Positions 51,874 to 59,812 of a stretch of DNA of 64,000 bases are shown piece by piece. The notes under the pieces are model-generated. The model searched no databases. It was not told the origin of the DNA and saw only the letters and a program-made list of their open reading frames with translations. The stretch covers positions 310,001 to 374,000 of the forward strand of contig NZ_CP011853.1 in the NCBI RefSeq assembly GCF_001305675.1, given 5' to 3'. How positions within the stretch are numbered: position 1 is the first letter of the stretch; every line of letters begins with the position of its first letter. The DNA comes from Gordonia phthalatica (GTDB lineage Bacteria; Actinomycetota; Actinomycetes; Mycobacteriales; Mycobacteriaceae). Both the position numbers and the translations under genes were made by a program.

Positions 51874-51903
51874 AGCCTGCAGAGGAGAACCCCGAGAAGT
51901 AGA
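51861..51903 (+). repeat. 14-nt direct repeat spanning the catA stop
   Basis: CCCCGAGAAGTAGA occurs at 51861-51874 and 51890-51903 (period 29). The first copy encodes the final Pro-Glu-Lys-stop of catA; the second lies in the catA-catB gap and carries the same TAG. Confidence 0.8.
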
Positions 51904-51914
51904 CGGGCACAGTC

Positions 51915-53027
51915 ATGAGCGATCTCGAGATCACCGCCGTCGAGGCGATCCCGTACTCCATCCCGTACCGGAAGCCGCTGCGCTTCGCGTCGGGAGAGGT
52001 GTCGCACGCGGAGCACGTGTTGATCCGCGTCCACACCCGAGGCGGTCTCGTCGGCACGGCGGACGCGCCGCCGCGCCCGTTCACGTACGGCGAGACGCAG
52101 GCCGGGGTCATCGCGGTGATCGAGTCGATCTTCGCGCCACAGATCGTCGGCGTCGACGCCGACCGGCGCGACGTGATGCGCAAGCGGTTGCATCGGACCG
52201 TCGGCAACCCGGTCGCGAAGGCGGCGATCGACATGGCGATCTGGGACGTCCTCGGGCAGGCGTGGTCGATGCCGGTGCACCGCCTCCTCGGCGGCTTCAC
52301 CGACAAGCTCCGCGTCAGCCACATGCTCGGCTTCGACACCCCCGAGGCGATGGTCGCCGAGGCGAACAAGATGCGTGACGTCTACGGGATCTCCACGTTC
52401 AAGGTGAAGGTCGGTCGTCGGCCGATCGACGCCGACGTCGAGGTGGTCCGCGCCCTGCGGCAGACGCTCGGCGACAAGGCCGAGCTGTACATGGACGGCA
52501 ACCGCGGCTGGTCGCCGTCGGAGGCCGCCCGAGCCCTCGAGCAGCTGTCGGACTGCGGCCTCACGCTGGCCGAGGAGCTGTGTCCGGCCGACGACGTCCT
52601 CGGGCGCCGCTGGCTGGTGAACCACTGCTCGGTCCCGTTCATCGCCGACGAGTCGGTGACGACGCCGGCCGAGGTGACGCGCGAACTGCTCGGCGGGTCG
52701 GCCACCGCGATCTCCATCAAGACCGCGCGCTCCGGCTTCAGCGGTTCCGAGGAGATCCTGCATCTCGCCACCGGATTGGGCGTCGAGGTGGTGATGGGCA
52801 ACCAGATCGACGGTCAGCTCGGCACCGCGTGCACCGTCGCGTTCGGCGCGGCGCACGAGGCCACCAGCGGTCGGGCGGGGGAGCTCTCCAACTTCCTCGA
52901 CATGTCCGACGACCTGCTCACCGAACCGCTCGAGATCATCGACGGGTGCCTCACCGCGCCCACCGGCCCCGGCATCGGCGTCACCGTCGACCCGGACAAG
53001 CTCGCCCACTACCGCACCGACAACTGA
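51915..53027 (+). CDS. catB: muconate cycloisomerase
   Basis: 370 residues, enolase superfamily. K163/K165 (TFKVKVG) and K269 (ISIKTARSG) are the acid-base lysines, and D194 (MDGNRGW), E221 and D245 (ADESVTT) bind Mn/Mg. It closes cis,cis-muconate to muconolactone. It follows catA by 41 bp and precedes catC by 21 bp. The subgroup could also be a chloromuconate or dipeptide-epimerase relative, but the gene order decides. Confidence 0.93.
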   Translation: MSDLEITAVEAIPYSIPYRKPLRFASGEVSHAEHVLIRVHTRGGLVGTADAPPRPFTYGETQAGVIAVIESIFAPQIVGVDADRRDVMRKRLHRTVGNPVAKAAIDMAIWDVLGQAWSMPVHRLLGGFTDKLRVSHMLGFDTPEAMVAEANKMRDVYGISTFKVKVGRRPIDADVEVVRALRQTLGDKAELYMDGNRGWSPSEAARALEQLSDCGLTLAEELCPADDVLGRRWLVNHCSVPFIADESVTTPAEVTRELLGGSATAISIKTARSGFSGSEEILHLATGLGVEVVMGNQIDGQLGTACTVAFGAAHEATSGRAGELSNFLDMSDDLLTEPLEIIDGCLTAPTGPGIGVTVDPDKLAHYRTDN

Positions 53028-53048
53028 CCCGAAAGGTCCTCGAGAACA

Positions 53049-53351
53049 ATGCCTCTTTACGCCGTACGCATGGACGTCGCGATTCCCGACGGGATCGACC
53101 CTGACGTCCTCGCCGAGACCATCGCGACGGAGAAGGCCTACAGTCAGGAACTCCAGCGCGGCGGCGAGTGGGCGCACATCTGGCGCTGCGTCGGCGAGTA
53201 CTCGAACATCTCGATCTTCGACGTCGCCGACAACGACCGCCTCCACGAGATCCTCTGGGGCCTGCCGCTGTTCAAGTGGATGACCTGCGAGGTCACCGCC
53301 CTCGCGACGCATCCGTCGGACATCGCGCTGCTGGCCCCTTCCGCTGGTTGA
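53049..53351 (+). CDS. catC: muconolactone delta-isomerase
   Basis: 100 residues, slightly longer than the usual 92-96. MPLYAVRMDVAIPDGIDP, the YSQELQRGGEWAHIWRCVGEYSNISIF region (long conserved block) and LPLFKWM are typical. It converts muconolactone to 3-oxoadipate enol-lactone, substrate of pcaD at 39658. Its last codons and stop lie within the GGTTGAGCGAGCGAAGCGAG repeat, which may have replaced the original end. Confidence 0.93.
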   Translation: MPLYAVRMDVAIPDGIDPDVLAETIATEKAYSQELQRGGEWAHIWRCVGEYSNISIFDVADNDRLHEILWGLPLFKWMTCEVTALATHPSDIALLAPSAG

Positions 53352-53373
53352 GCGAGCGAAGCGAGTCGAAACC
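53346..53373. repeat. dispersed repeat of the GGTTGAGCGAGCGAAGCGAG family
   Basis: GGTTGAGCGAGCGAAGCGAG followed by TCGAAACC, with an internal imperfect palindrome. I recall this sequence as a common dispersed intergenic repeat in Gordonia and related genomes. It overlaps the catC stop and lies before the convergent gluQRS end, where it may act as a terminator. Confidence 0.55.
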
Positions 53374-53401
53374 CCTGACGTCCGCTGGGGCGCGGCTTCG
53401 C

Positions 53402-54319
53402 TCAGCCGTCAGCGGGCCGCGGCTCGAACACCCACGGCTTCGTCGGCAGTCGTGCCGGATCGAAACGCTCCAGCAAATCCGTCATCGTGACGGGTTCGCC
53501 GGCGTCCGCCATCCCGAGCGACGTCGCGATCATCGACAGCACGCCGCCGGCGTCGACGCCCTGACCGGCGAGGTCGGCCATCGTGACCGCGCCGTCGCGC
53601 TTGGCGAGTCGGGCGCCGTCGCGGTTCAGGACCATCGGGACGTGCGCGTACTCGGGCGGGCGGTGCCCGAGCAGCGTCGCCAGATAGGCCTGGCGCGGCG
53701 CGGACGTCAGCAGATCGTCGCCGCGGACCACCTGGTCGATCCCGGATGCGGCGTCGTCGACCACCACGACGAGGTTGTAGGCGGGCGTGCCGTCGTTGCG
53801 GACCAGGACGAAGTCGTCGACGTCGCCCGACACGTCCCCGTGCAGCACGTCGTGCACGGTGAACGACGAGGCACGGGCCCTCAGACGGATCGCAGCAGGT
53901 CGCTCGGCACGCCGCTCCGCGCGCTGCGCCTCCGTCAGATCCCGGCAGGTTCCGGGATAGGCACCCTGCGGGGCGTGCGGTGCGCTCGGCGCCTCGAGGA
54001 TCTCGCGGCGGGTGCAGAAGCACTCGAAGGTGGTTCCGGCGTCCACCATCTCGTCGATCACCGCCCGGTACACGTCTCGCCGATCGGACTGGTAGATCAC
54101 CGGCTCGTCCCAGGACAGGCCGAGCGCGCGGAGGTCGTCGAGCTGGCGCAGGTCGGCTCCCGGCTTCGCGCGGTCGAGGTCTTCCATCCGCATCGCGAAA
54201 CCGCGGCCCGTCGACCTGGCGAAGAGCCAGGCGAGGACCGCGGTCCGCAGATTCCCGATGTGCAGGTCACCCGACGGCGACGGCGCGAACCGGCCGGAGA
54301 CAGCGTTCGGGGAGGACAT
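53402..54319 (-). CDS. gluQ: glutamyl-Q tRNA(Asp) synthetase
   Basis: 305 residues, lacking the anticodon-binding half of GluRS. RFAPSPSGDLHIGNLRTAVL holds the HIGN class I motif; the zinc-type CFCTRREI...YPGTCRDL, and LAKRDGAVTM as KMSKS counterpart. It attaches glutamate to queuosine at position 34 of tRNA-Asp. It starts 2 bp after the MFS efflux gene stop, so it lies in the padR-MFS transcript. The N-terminal Tgt partner gene is on the other side of catABC. Confidence 0.88.
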   Translation of the reverse strand: MSSPNAVSGRFAPSPSGDLHIGNLRTAVLAWLFARSTGRGFAMRMEDLDRAKPGADLRQLDDLRALGLSWDEPVIYQSDRRDVYRAVIDEMVDAGTTFECFCTRREILEAPSAPHAPQGAYPGTCRDLTEAQRAERRAERPAAIRLRARASSFTVHDVLHGDVSGDVDDFVLVRNDGTPAYNLVVVVDDAASGIDQVVRGDDLLTSAPRQAYLATLLGHRPPEYAHVPMVLNRDGARLAKRDGAVTMADLAGQGVDAGGVLSMIATSLGMADAGEPVTMTDLLERFDPARLPTKPWVFEPRPADG

Positions 54320-54321
54320 GC

Positions 54322-55830
54322 CTACACGGTAGTGTCGGCGCCCTTCGGGACCGGCGGGAGGTAGCCGGGCTTGGTGCTGTCCGGGCGGACCATGAACGCG
54401 ACGGCGACCACGCCGATCAGCATCACGGCGGCGGGGAGGAGCATCGACTGCGACATGGCCGTCGAGAACGGATCCACCAGGAACTCCGGCAGATGCCCGG
54501 TGCCGACGGCGGCCTTGTCGGCGCTGCCCGGGGGCATGTTGGCCTCCAACCGCGACTGCATGGCGGCGGCGATGGCGGCCGAGCCGAGGACCGAGCCGAT
54601 CTGCCGGGTGGTGTTGTAGATGCCTGCGCCGGCCCCCGCGTCGCGCAGTGGCAGGTTGCGCGTGGCCGTCGTCGCGAGCGGCCCCCACATGCCGGCGTTC
54701 GCGATGCCCATCAGCGCCGACGGGATCAGGAACATGAGGATCGGGGTGTCGCCGTTCATCATCGTCGCGTACCAGAACAGCGTCGCGCTGTAGAGGCCCA
54801 GGCCGGGGACCAGCAGGAAGCGCGGATCCGTGCGGTCGAGGAGCTTGCCGGCGAGGGGTGCGAGCACACCGGCGAGGACGGCCATCGGGATCAGCAGCAG
54901 GGCCGATTCGGTGGGGGTCAGGCCGCGCGCCACCTGGATGAAGAACATCATCGGCAGCGTCATGCTGGTGACGGCGAAGCCGACCACCGCGATGCCCGCG
55001 TTGGAGATCGAGAAGTTCCGGTCGCGGAACAGGCTGAGCGGCACCAGCGGTTCACTCTTGGTGCGCGACTGCTGCCAGAGGAAGATCGCCATCACGGCGA
55101 CGCCGCCGATGACCATCGCCCAGATCGTGGCGTCCCAGCTGTACTTCTCGCCCTCCTGCAGGCCGAAGACGATGAGGAACATCGCGACGGTGCTCATCGC
55201 GACGCCGACCATGTCGAAGCGGTGCGGGTGGGTCGGCAGCGCCGGTACCAGCTTCCAGGCGGCGGCGAAACCGATGACGCCGACCGGCACGTTGATGATG
55301 AAGATCCACTCCCACCCGGCGTGGTCGACCAGCAGGCCGCCGGCCAGTGGTCCGACCAGCATGGCGACGCCGGCCACCGAACCCCACAGGCCCATCGCGG
55401 CACCGCGCTGATGCGGCGGGAAGGTGCGGGTGATGACCGCCATGGTCTGCGGGGTGACGAGTGCGGCGCCGAGGCCCTGGATCGCGCGGAACGCGACCAA
55501 CATGGCGAGCGAGTTCGAGAGACCGCAGCCCAGCGAGGCGAGCGTGAAGATCGTGATGCCGATCAGGTACATGGTGCGCGGGCCGAAGCGGTCGCCCATG
55601 CGGCCGGTGATCAGCAGCGGCACCGCGTACGTCAGCAGGTAGGCGCTGGTGACCCAGACGACGTTGTCGAGGTTGTTGGTGTCGGGGTCGAGCGCGGTCT
55701 TGATGGCCGGGTTCGCGACCGACACGATGGTCGTGTCGACGAGGACCATGAAGAAGCCGATGACCAGCGCCCACAGCGCGGGCCAGGGATTCTCGGGGAG
55801 CTTCGGCTTCGTGGAGGTGTCAGATGTCAT
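54322..55830 (-). CDS. MFS efflux transporter, DHA2/EmrB type
   Basis: 502 residues, 14 membrane helices predicted. FMVLVDTTIVSVANPAI in helix 1 (motif D1 of 14-TMS drug:H+ antiporters), GRMGDRFGPRTMYLIG loop 2-3 (motif A) and GLGAALVTP (motif C-like) are clear. It probably exports drugs or toxic organic compounds. Its start overlaps padR (ATGA), so it is under local PadR control. Confidence 0.9.
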   Translation of the reverse strand: MTSDTSTKPKLPENPWPALWALVIGFFMVLVDTTIVSVANPAIKTALDPDTNNLDNVVWVTSAYLLTYAVPLLITGRMGDRFGPRTMYLIGITIFTLASLGCGLSNSLAMLVAFRAIQGLGAALVTPQTMAVITRTFPPHQRGAAMGLWGSVAGVAMLVGPLAGGLLVDHAGWEWIFIINVPVGVIGFAAAWKLVPALPTHPHRFDMVGVAMSTVAMFLIVFGLQEGEKYSWDATIWAMVIGGVAVMAIFLWQQSRTKSEPLVPLSLFRDRNFSISNAGIAVVGFAVTSMTLPMMFFIQVARGLTPTESALLLIPMAVLAGVLAPLAGKLLDRTDPRFLLVPGLGLYSATLFWYATMMNGDTPILMFLIPSALMGIANAGMWGPLATTATRNLPLRDAGAGAGIYNTTRQIGSVLGSAAIAAAMQSRLEANMPPGSADKAAVGTGHLPEFLVDPFSTAMSQSMLLPAAVMLIGVVAVAFMVRPDSTKPGYLPPVPKGADTTV

Positions 55831-56435
55831 GAGTGCAGGCCCAACGGGTCGGGAGGCGTGTCTTCGGTGACGCCCCAGGCGAATGCGGGATCGGCGAGAC
55901 GGGTGAGGAGGTTCTCCGTCCACGCCAGGTCGGTCTGAATGAGGTGCCGCTGACGGTCGACCTCGACGAGGAACTGGTCGGGGACGCCGCGGTCGGCGGC
56001 GCTGCCGAGCCCGGCGAGATGAGTGTCGAGATCGGCGGTCAGGGCGTCGCGCCGCTGCGTGAGCAGACTGATCACCTCCGTGCGGTCCAGGTTGTGCGCC
56101 TCGGCCAGGGCGACGCGGAACCGGTCGGGATGGGTGTTCTGCGGGAGTTGCGTCCGCACCCAGTCGACGACGGCGCCGCGCCCCGCCTCGGTCAGCGAGT
56201 AGGTGGTGCGCTCCGGTCGATTCCCCTCGCGGTCGACGCCCACCTCGACGACGAGTTGCTGCTCGTGCAGGCGCCCGACCGTGTGGTACAGCGTGCCGTT
56301 GGTGATCGACACCATCCGGTCGTCGCGCCGCCGTTTCAGGACCCGCACCATCTCGTACGGGTGCATGTCGTCCTCGCGCAGCAGCGCCAGGACCATCACG
56401 GCCAGCGGCGTGAGGCGAGGCGAAGTGGTCGGCAT
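55827..56435 (-). CDS. PadR-family transcriptional regulator
   Basis: 202 residues. N-terminal winged helix (about 8-85: VMVLALLREDDMHPYEMVRVLKRR, ITNGTLYHTVGRLHEQ) and a C-terminal helical dimerisation domain typical of PadR-s1 proteins. It leads the operon with the MFS efflux gene (4-base overlap). An 11-bp-arm inverted repeat begins 14 bp upstream of the start, the likely self-operator. PadR proteins are released by phenolic acids or drugs. Confidence 0.9.
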   Translation of the reverse strand: MPTTSPRLTPLAVMVLALLREDDMHPYEMVRVLKRRRDDRMVSITNGTLYHTVGRLHEQQLVVEVGVDREGNRPERTTYSLTEAGRGAVVDWVRTQLPQNTHPDRFRVALAEAHNLDRTEVISLLTQRRDALTADLDTHLAGLGSAADRGVPDQFLVEVDRQRHLIQTDLAWTENLLTRLADPAFAWGVTEDTPPDPLGLHS

Positions 56436-56449
56436 CGAATACTCCAGTT

Positions 56450-56473
56450 CATATAGTCCACATGGACTATATG
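56450..56473. promoter_or_regulatory. candidate PadR operator
   Basis: CATATAGTCCA (56450-56460) and TGGACTATATG (56463-56473) form a perfect 24-bp inverted repeat with a 2-bp CA spacer. The site overlaps the expected promoter of padR-MFS and lies in a 75-bp gap after the phospholipase gene. Confidence 0.75.
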
Positions 56474-56510
56474 CCTGAGTGTGCCGGGTGACAACCGGGA
56501 GCCGCACGGC

Positions 56511-58469
56511 CTATGCCGGCACGGCCGGATCTCTCCGCAGCGGACTCGTCCGCGTCCGGCGTCCGTTCTCCAGTCGGCCGGTGAAGTACTGCCTGCCGGC
56601 AGGCTCGGTGACGGTGACCTCGTACCAGCCGTCGCGGACGGCGGTCGCGGTGATGTCGGTGCCGTTCATCGCGACGGTGCGCGCGCTGTGGTTGAGCGTC
56701 AGCCTCGCCGTCGAGCCCTCCGCGGGGAAGGCGAAGTCGCGCAGGAATCGGTCGGGACCGGTCACGACGACGTGGGTGGTGGTGCGCGGCAGTCGGATCC
56801 GGGTGCGGTCGGTGACGGTGTGGTGCTCGGCGCGACCGTCGTAGAAGACCGCGAAGACCGCGGCGCGCGATCCCTCGTTGACCAGGTTCAGGACGCCGGC
56901 CGCCACGTGTGCCGACAGGCGGTACGGCGTCGGCAGCGCGACCGCCGTCCCCGGCTCCTGCTCGGGGATCGCGCCGCCGGGCTCGGCCTCCCACCGCTTG
57001 TCGAAGGCCGGGACCGGCCCGGGCCGCGACGGCATGCGGAGGCCGTCGGACCGCGTGAAGTCGAACGCCGACACCAGGTCGCCGCACACGCGCCGACGCC
57101 AGCGCGAGACGGTGGGGCACCGCACGCCCGTCACCCGTTCCAGGAAGCGCACGACGGAGGTGTGATCGAAGACCTCCGAGCACACGTGCCCGCCGACCGT
57201 CCACGGCGACACGATCGTCATCGGGACCCGGAAACCCAGACCCATCGGCTTGTCGTCCCACCACTCGTCCGGTTCGCCGCGCGGCGGCAGCGGCGGCACC
57301 ACGTGATCGAAGTAGCCGTCGAACTCGTCGTAGGTGATCAGCACCGCGGTCTTGGCCCAGACCTGCGGGTGGGAGGCGAGAGCGTCGAGGAGTTGGTAGG
57401 TCAGCGCCGACGACTGCGCGGGCGACGACGCCGACGGGTGCTCCGAGTCGGCCGCCGATGCGACGATCCACGAGACGGTCGGCAGCCGGTCGCGGGCGAC
57501 GTCGTCCCGGAACCGCGACACCAGCGTGCCGGGTTCGCTCCGATGCAGCGCGCGGTCGTAGAGGTCGCGTTCCCGCGGCGGGAGTCGACGGGAGGCCGCG
57601 TGCAGCGTGTCGGCCGCGTGACGCTGCCAGGCGTCCGGTCGCATCCGACCGTCGTCGCCGACCCGGCCGGACTCCAGCAGCCTGCCGTAGAACCCGGTCA
57701 GGTCGCCGCCCGCCATCCCGGACATCGCCACGACCGCCGACCCGATGGTCCGGAAGCGGGCGAAGAAGTCGAGATTGTTGTCGGTGTAGTTGTCCCACTC
57801 CTGGTACACGCGCCAGTCGACCCCGGCGTCCTGCAGGTTCTCGGCGTAGGTCGGCCAGCCGAAACCCGGGTGCGCGGAGTCGTACGCGTCGTTGGTGACG
57901 GCGCGCGGCCCGTGCGGCTCGAAGCCGGTGGTCCCGGAGAACAGGTAGTTCCGGTTGGGACAGGTGGAGGTGGGGCTGGAGGCGAAGTAGGCGTCGCACA
58001 CGGTGAAGGTCTCGGCGAGCGCGAACTGGAAGGGGATGTCGTCGCGGTCGTAGCAGGCCATCGTGCCGCGGCCCTTCGCGTCGACCCAGTGGTCGCACCG
58101 GCCGCCGTTCAGCGCCCGCTGGCCGTCGGTCCAGGTGTGGGGGAGCGACGCGACGTACTCGACGGACAGGTCGCCGCGGTTGGCGGCGTCGCGGATCAGA
58201 TACGGCTCGATCCCGTTCTGCTCGAAGACCCCGGGTTTGGCGGCGTTGTCACCGAAGCCGCGGACGCCGCGCAGAGTGCCGAAGTAGTGGTCGAACGAAC
58301 GGTTCTCCTGCATCAGCACCACGACGTGCTCCACGTCGCGCAGACCGCCCGCGGGGCGCGCTTGGGCGGCGGCGGCCAGGAGGGACGGCGGCAGCAGTGT
58401 CGCCGCACCGGCGGCGCCGACGGTTCCGGCAGCGCCGGCGGCGAGCTGAAGGAAGTGCCTGCGGGACAT
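56511..58469 (-). CDS. twin-arginine-exported phospholipase C (non-haemolytic/Plc type)
   Basis: 652 residues from ATG 58469. The start SRRHFLQLAAGAAG carries a twin-arginine motif with a long Ala-rich signal to AQA (about 37). The phosphoesterase domain (about 45-480) shows VVLMQENRSFDHYFGTLRG with the catalytic Asn/Thr-type site, DAYFASSPTSTCPNRNYLFSG, and ITYDEFDGYFDHVVPP. A C-terminal beta-domain pair (560-650, DUF756-like) completes the bacterial Plc plan. It cleaves phosphatidylcholine or sphingomyelin and supplies phosphate or choline. Mycobacterial plcABC are relatives. Phosphate regulation is likely but no Pho box was found. Confidence 0.9.
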   Translation of the reverse strand: MSRRHFLQLAAGAAGTVGAAGAATLLPPSLLAAAAQARPAGGLRDVEHVVVLMQENRSFDHYFGTLRGVRGFGDNAAKPGVFEQNGIEPYLIRDAANRGDLSVEYVASLPHTWTDGQRALNGGRCDHWVDAKGRGTMACYDRDDIPFQFALAETFTVCDAYFASSPTSTCPNRNYLFSGTTGFEPHGPRAVTNDAYDSAHPGFGWPTYAENLQDAGVDWRVYQEWDNYTDNNLDFFARFRTIGSAVVAMSGMAGGDLTGFYGRLLESGRVGDDGRMRPDAWQRHAADTLHAASRRLPPRERDLYDRALHRSEPGTLVSRFRDDVARDRLPTVSWIVASAADSEHPSASSPAQSSALTYQLLDALASHPQVWAKTAVLITYDEFDGYFDHVVPPLPPRGEPDEWWDDKPMGLGFRVPMTIVSPWTVGGHVCSEVFDHTSVVRFLERVTGVRCPTVSRWRRRVCGDLVSAFDFTRSDGLRMPSRPGPVPAFDKRWEAEPGGAIPEQEPGTAVALPTPYRLSAHVAAGVLNLVNEGSRAAVFAVFYDGRAEHHTVTDRTRIRLPRTTTHVVVTGPDRFLRDFAFPAEGSTARLTLNHSARTVAMNGTDITATAVRDGWYEVTVTEPAGRQYFTGRLENGRRTRTSPLRRDPAVPA

Positions 58470-58571
58470 GGAGGAGATCTCTCTGGGAGCGGTGGCCACG
58501 CTCGGACGGTAGAAGCGCCGGATTTCCGGGCGGTGACGTCCCGGTGGCGTGTGCTCGAAGAGTTGGGCAGA

Positions 58572-58620
58572 ACAAACTGTGACTTCGAGCCGCTCAGAGC
58601 GGCTCGAAGTCACAGTTTGT
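58572..58620. terminator. 23-bp perfect hairpin after the amino-acid dehydrogenase gene
   Basis: 58572-58594 pairs perfectly with 58598-58620 around CAG; the arm starts ACAAACTGTGACTTCGAG. On the minus strand it follows the dehydrogenase stop (58639) by 18 bp and precedes the phospholipase start, so it separates the two same-strand genes. The distal arm ends in TTTGT on either strand. Confidence 0.75.
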
Positions 58621-58638
58621 GTCGGGGGAACTTCTAGG

Positions 58639-59727
58639 TCAGCGCGCGGACGACAGCCGCTCGGCGACGATCAGGCGGGCGGCGTCGCCGCTGGTGATGT
58701 GCTTCGACGACGCGGTGTCGAGGACGTGGCCCGCGCGCTCGCGCAGCGCCTCGACCTTGGCCTTCATCTGATCGAAGGTCCAGTCCTGCTGCTCGCTGAA
58801 GGCCTGGATCACGCCGCCGGCGTTGGCGATGTAGTCCGGGACCCAGGTGATGCCGCGCGAACCGAGGATCTGCTCGACGGCCGGGGTGACGAGCTGGTTG
58901 TTGGCGGCGCCGCAGATGATGGCGGCGGCGGTCTCGCCGGCGAGGGCGTCGGTGACGGTGCCGCCCATGGCGCACGGTGCGTAGACGTCGAGCTTCGCCG
59001 AGCGGACGTCGTCGACGACGGTCGCCTGCGGGAAGCGCGCGGCGAAGGCCTCGCGGGCCGGGGCGTACGGGTCGGCGGCCAGGACGGTGGCGCCGGCGGC
59101 GATGAGCAGCTCGGACAGCTGGGTGCCGACCTTGCCGACGCCCTCCACACCGACCACGCGGCCGGTCAGGTCGGCCGAGCCCCACACGCGCTCGGCGGCA
59201 GCCAGCAGCGAGCTGAAGACGCCGAGGGCGGTCATCGGCGCGGTGTCGCCGCAGCCGCCGTTCGCGACGGTCTTCGACGCGACGTAGGTGGTGCCCTCGC
59301 CGATCAGGTCCATGTCGTCGGAGGTGGTGCCCACGTCACCGGCGGTGATGTAGCGGCCGCCGAGGGTGTCGACGAAGCGACCGTAGGCGCGCAGCAGCTC
59401 GGGGGTCTTGTCGACGGCCGGGTCACCGATGATGACGGCCTTGCCGCCGCCCAGGTCGAGGCCGGCCGCAGCGGACTTGAAGGTCATACCGCGCGAGAGG
59501 CGCAGGACGTCGCCGAGTGCGTCGGCCTCGGCCGCGTACGGGTAGAAGCGGGTGCCGCCGAGGGCGGGGCCGAGGGTGGTGTTGTGGATCGCGATGATCG
59601 CGCGGAGACCGGTGGCGGCGTCGCGGCAGAACACCACCTGCTCGTGCGGCGGATCGATCGTCATGTCGGGGTGCGAGAAGACGCTGGTGAGGTCGGCTGC
59701 GGTGTTGGTGGCGTCTGCGATGGTCAT
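58639..59727 (-). CDS. vdh: Glu/Leu/Phe/Val-type dehydrogenase, likely valine dehydrogenase
   Basis: 362 residues, the length of Val/Leu dehydrogenases, not of glutamate dehydrogenase. GGTRFYPYAAEADAL, LSRGMTFKSAAAGLDLGGGK with K84 and catalytic K96, and the nucleotide site VVGVEGVGKVGTQL. The sequence is close to the Streptomyces valine dehydrogenase style. It deaminates branched-chain amino acids to 2-oxoacids with NAD+. AAGGAGGA precedes the ATG. Leucine or phenylalanine specificity cannot be excluded. Confidence 0.82.
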   Translation of the reverse strand: MTIADATNTAADLTSVFSHPDMTIDPPHEQVVFCRDAATGLRAIIAIHNTTLGPALGGTRFYPYAAEADALGDVLRLSRGMTFKSAAAGLDLGGGKAVIIGDPAVDKTPELLRAYGRFVDTLGGRYITAGDVGTTSDDMDLIGEGTTYVASKTVANGGCGDTAPMTALGVFSSLLAAAERVWGSADLTGRVVGVEGVGKVGTQLSELLIAAGATVLAADPYAPAREAFAARFPQATVVDDVRSAKLDVYAPCAMGGTVTDALAGETAAAIICGAANNQLVTPAVEQILGSRGITWVPDYIANAGGVIQAFSEQQDWTFDQMKAKVEALRERAGHVLDTASSKHITSGDAARLIVAERLSSAR

Positions 59728-59761
59728 GAGATTCCTCCTTCGGTGGTCGTCCCCAGGCTGA

Positions 59762-59800
59762 TCGAGTGCCCGCGAACGAAGTGAGTGGGTGTATCGAGTT
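59762..59800. repeat. intergenic repeat-like sequence with TCGAG ends
   Basis: ATCGAGTGCCCGCGAACGAA followed by GTGAGTGGGTGTATCGAG: a TCGAG at each end and a central GCGAACGAAGTGAGTG that resembles the dispersed GAGCGAAGCGAG repeats of this group. It fills most of the 85-bp gap between the dehydrogenase and the indolepyruvate oxidoreductase genes. Confidence 0.4.
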
Positions 59801-59812
59801 CGGTGAACGGGG

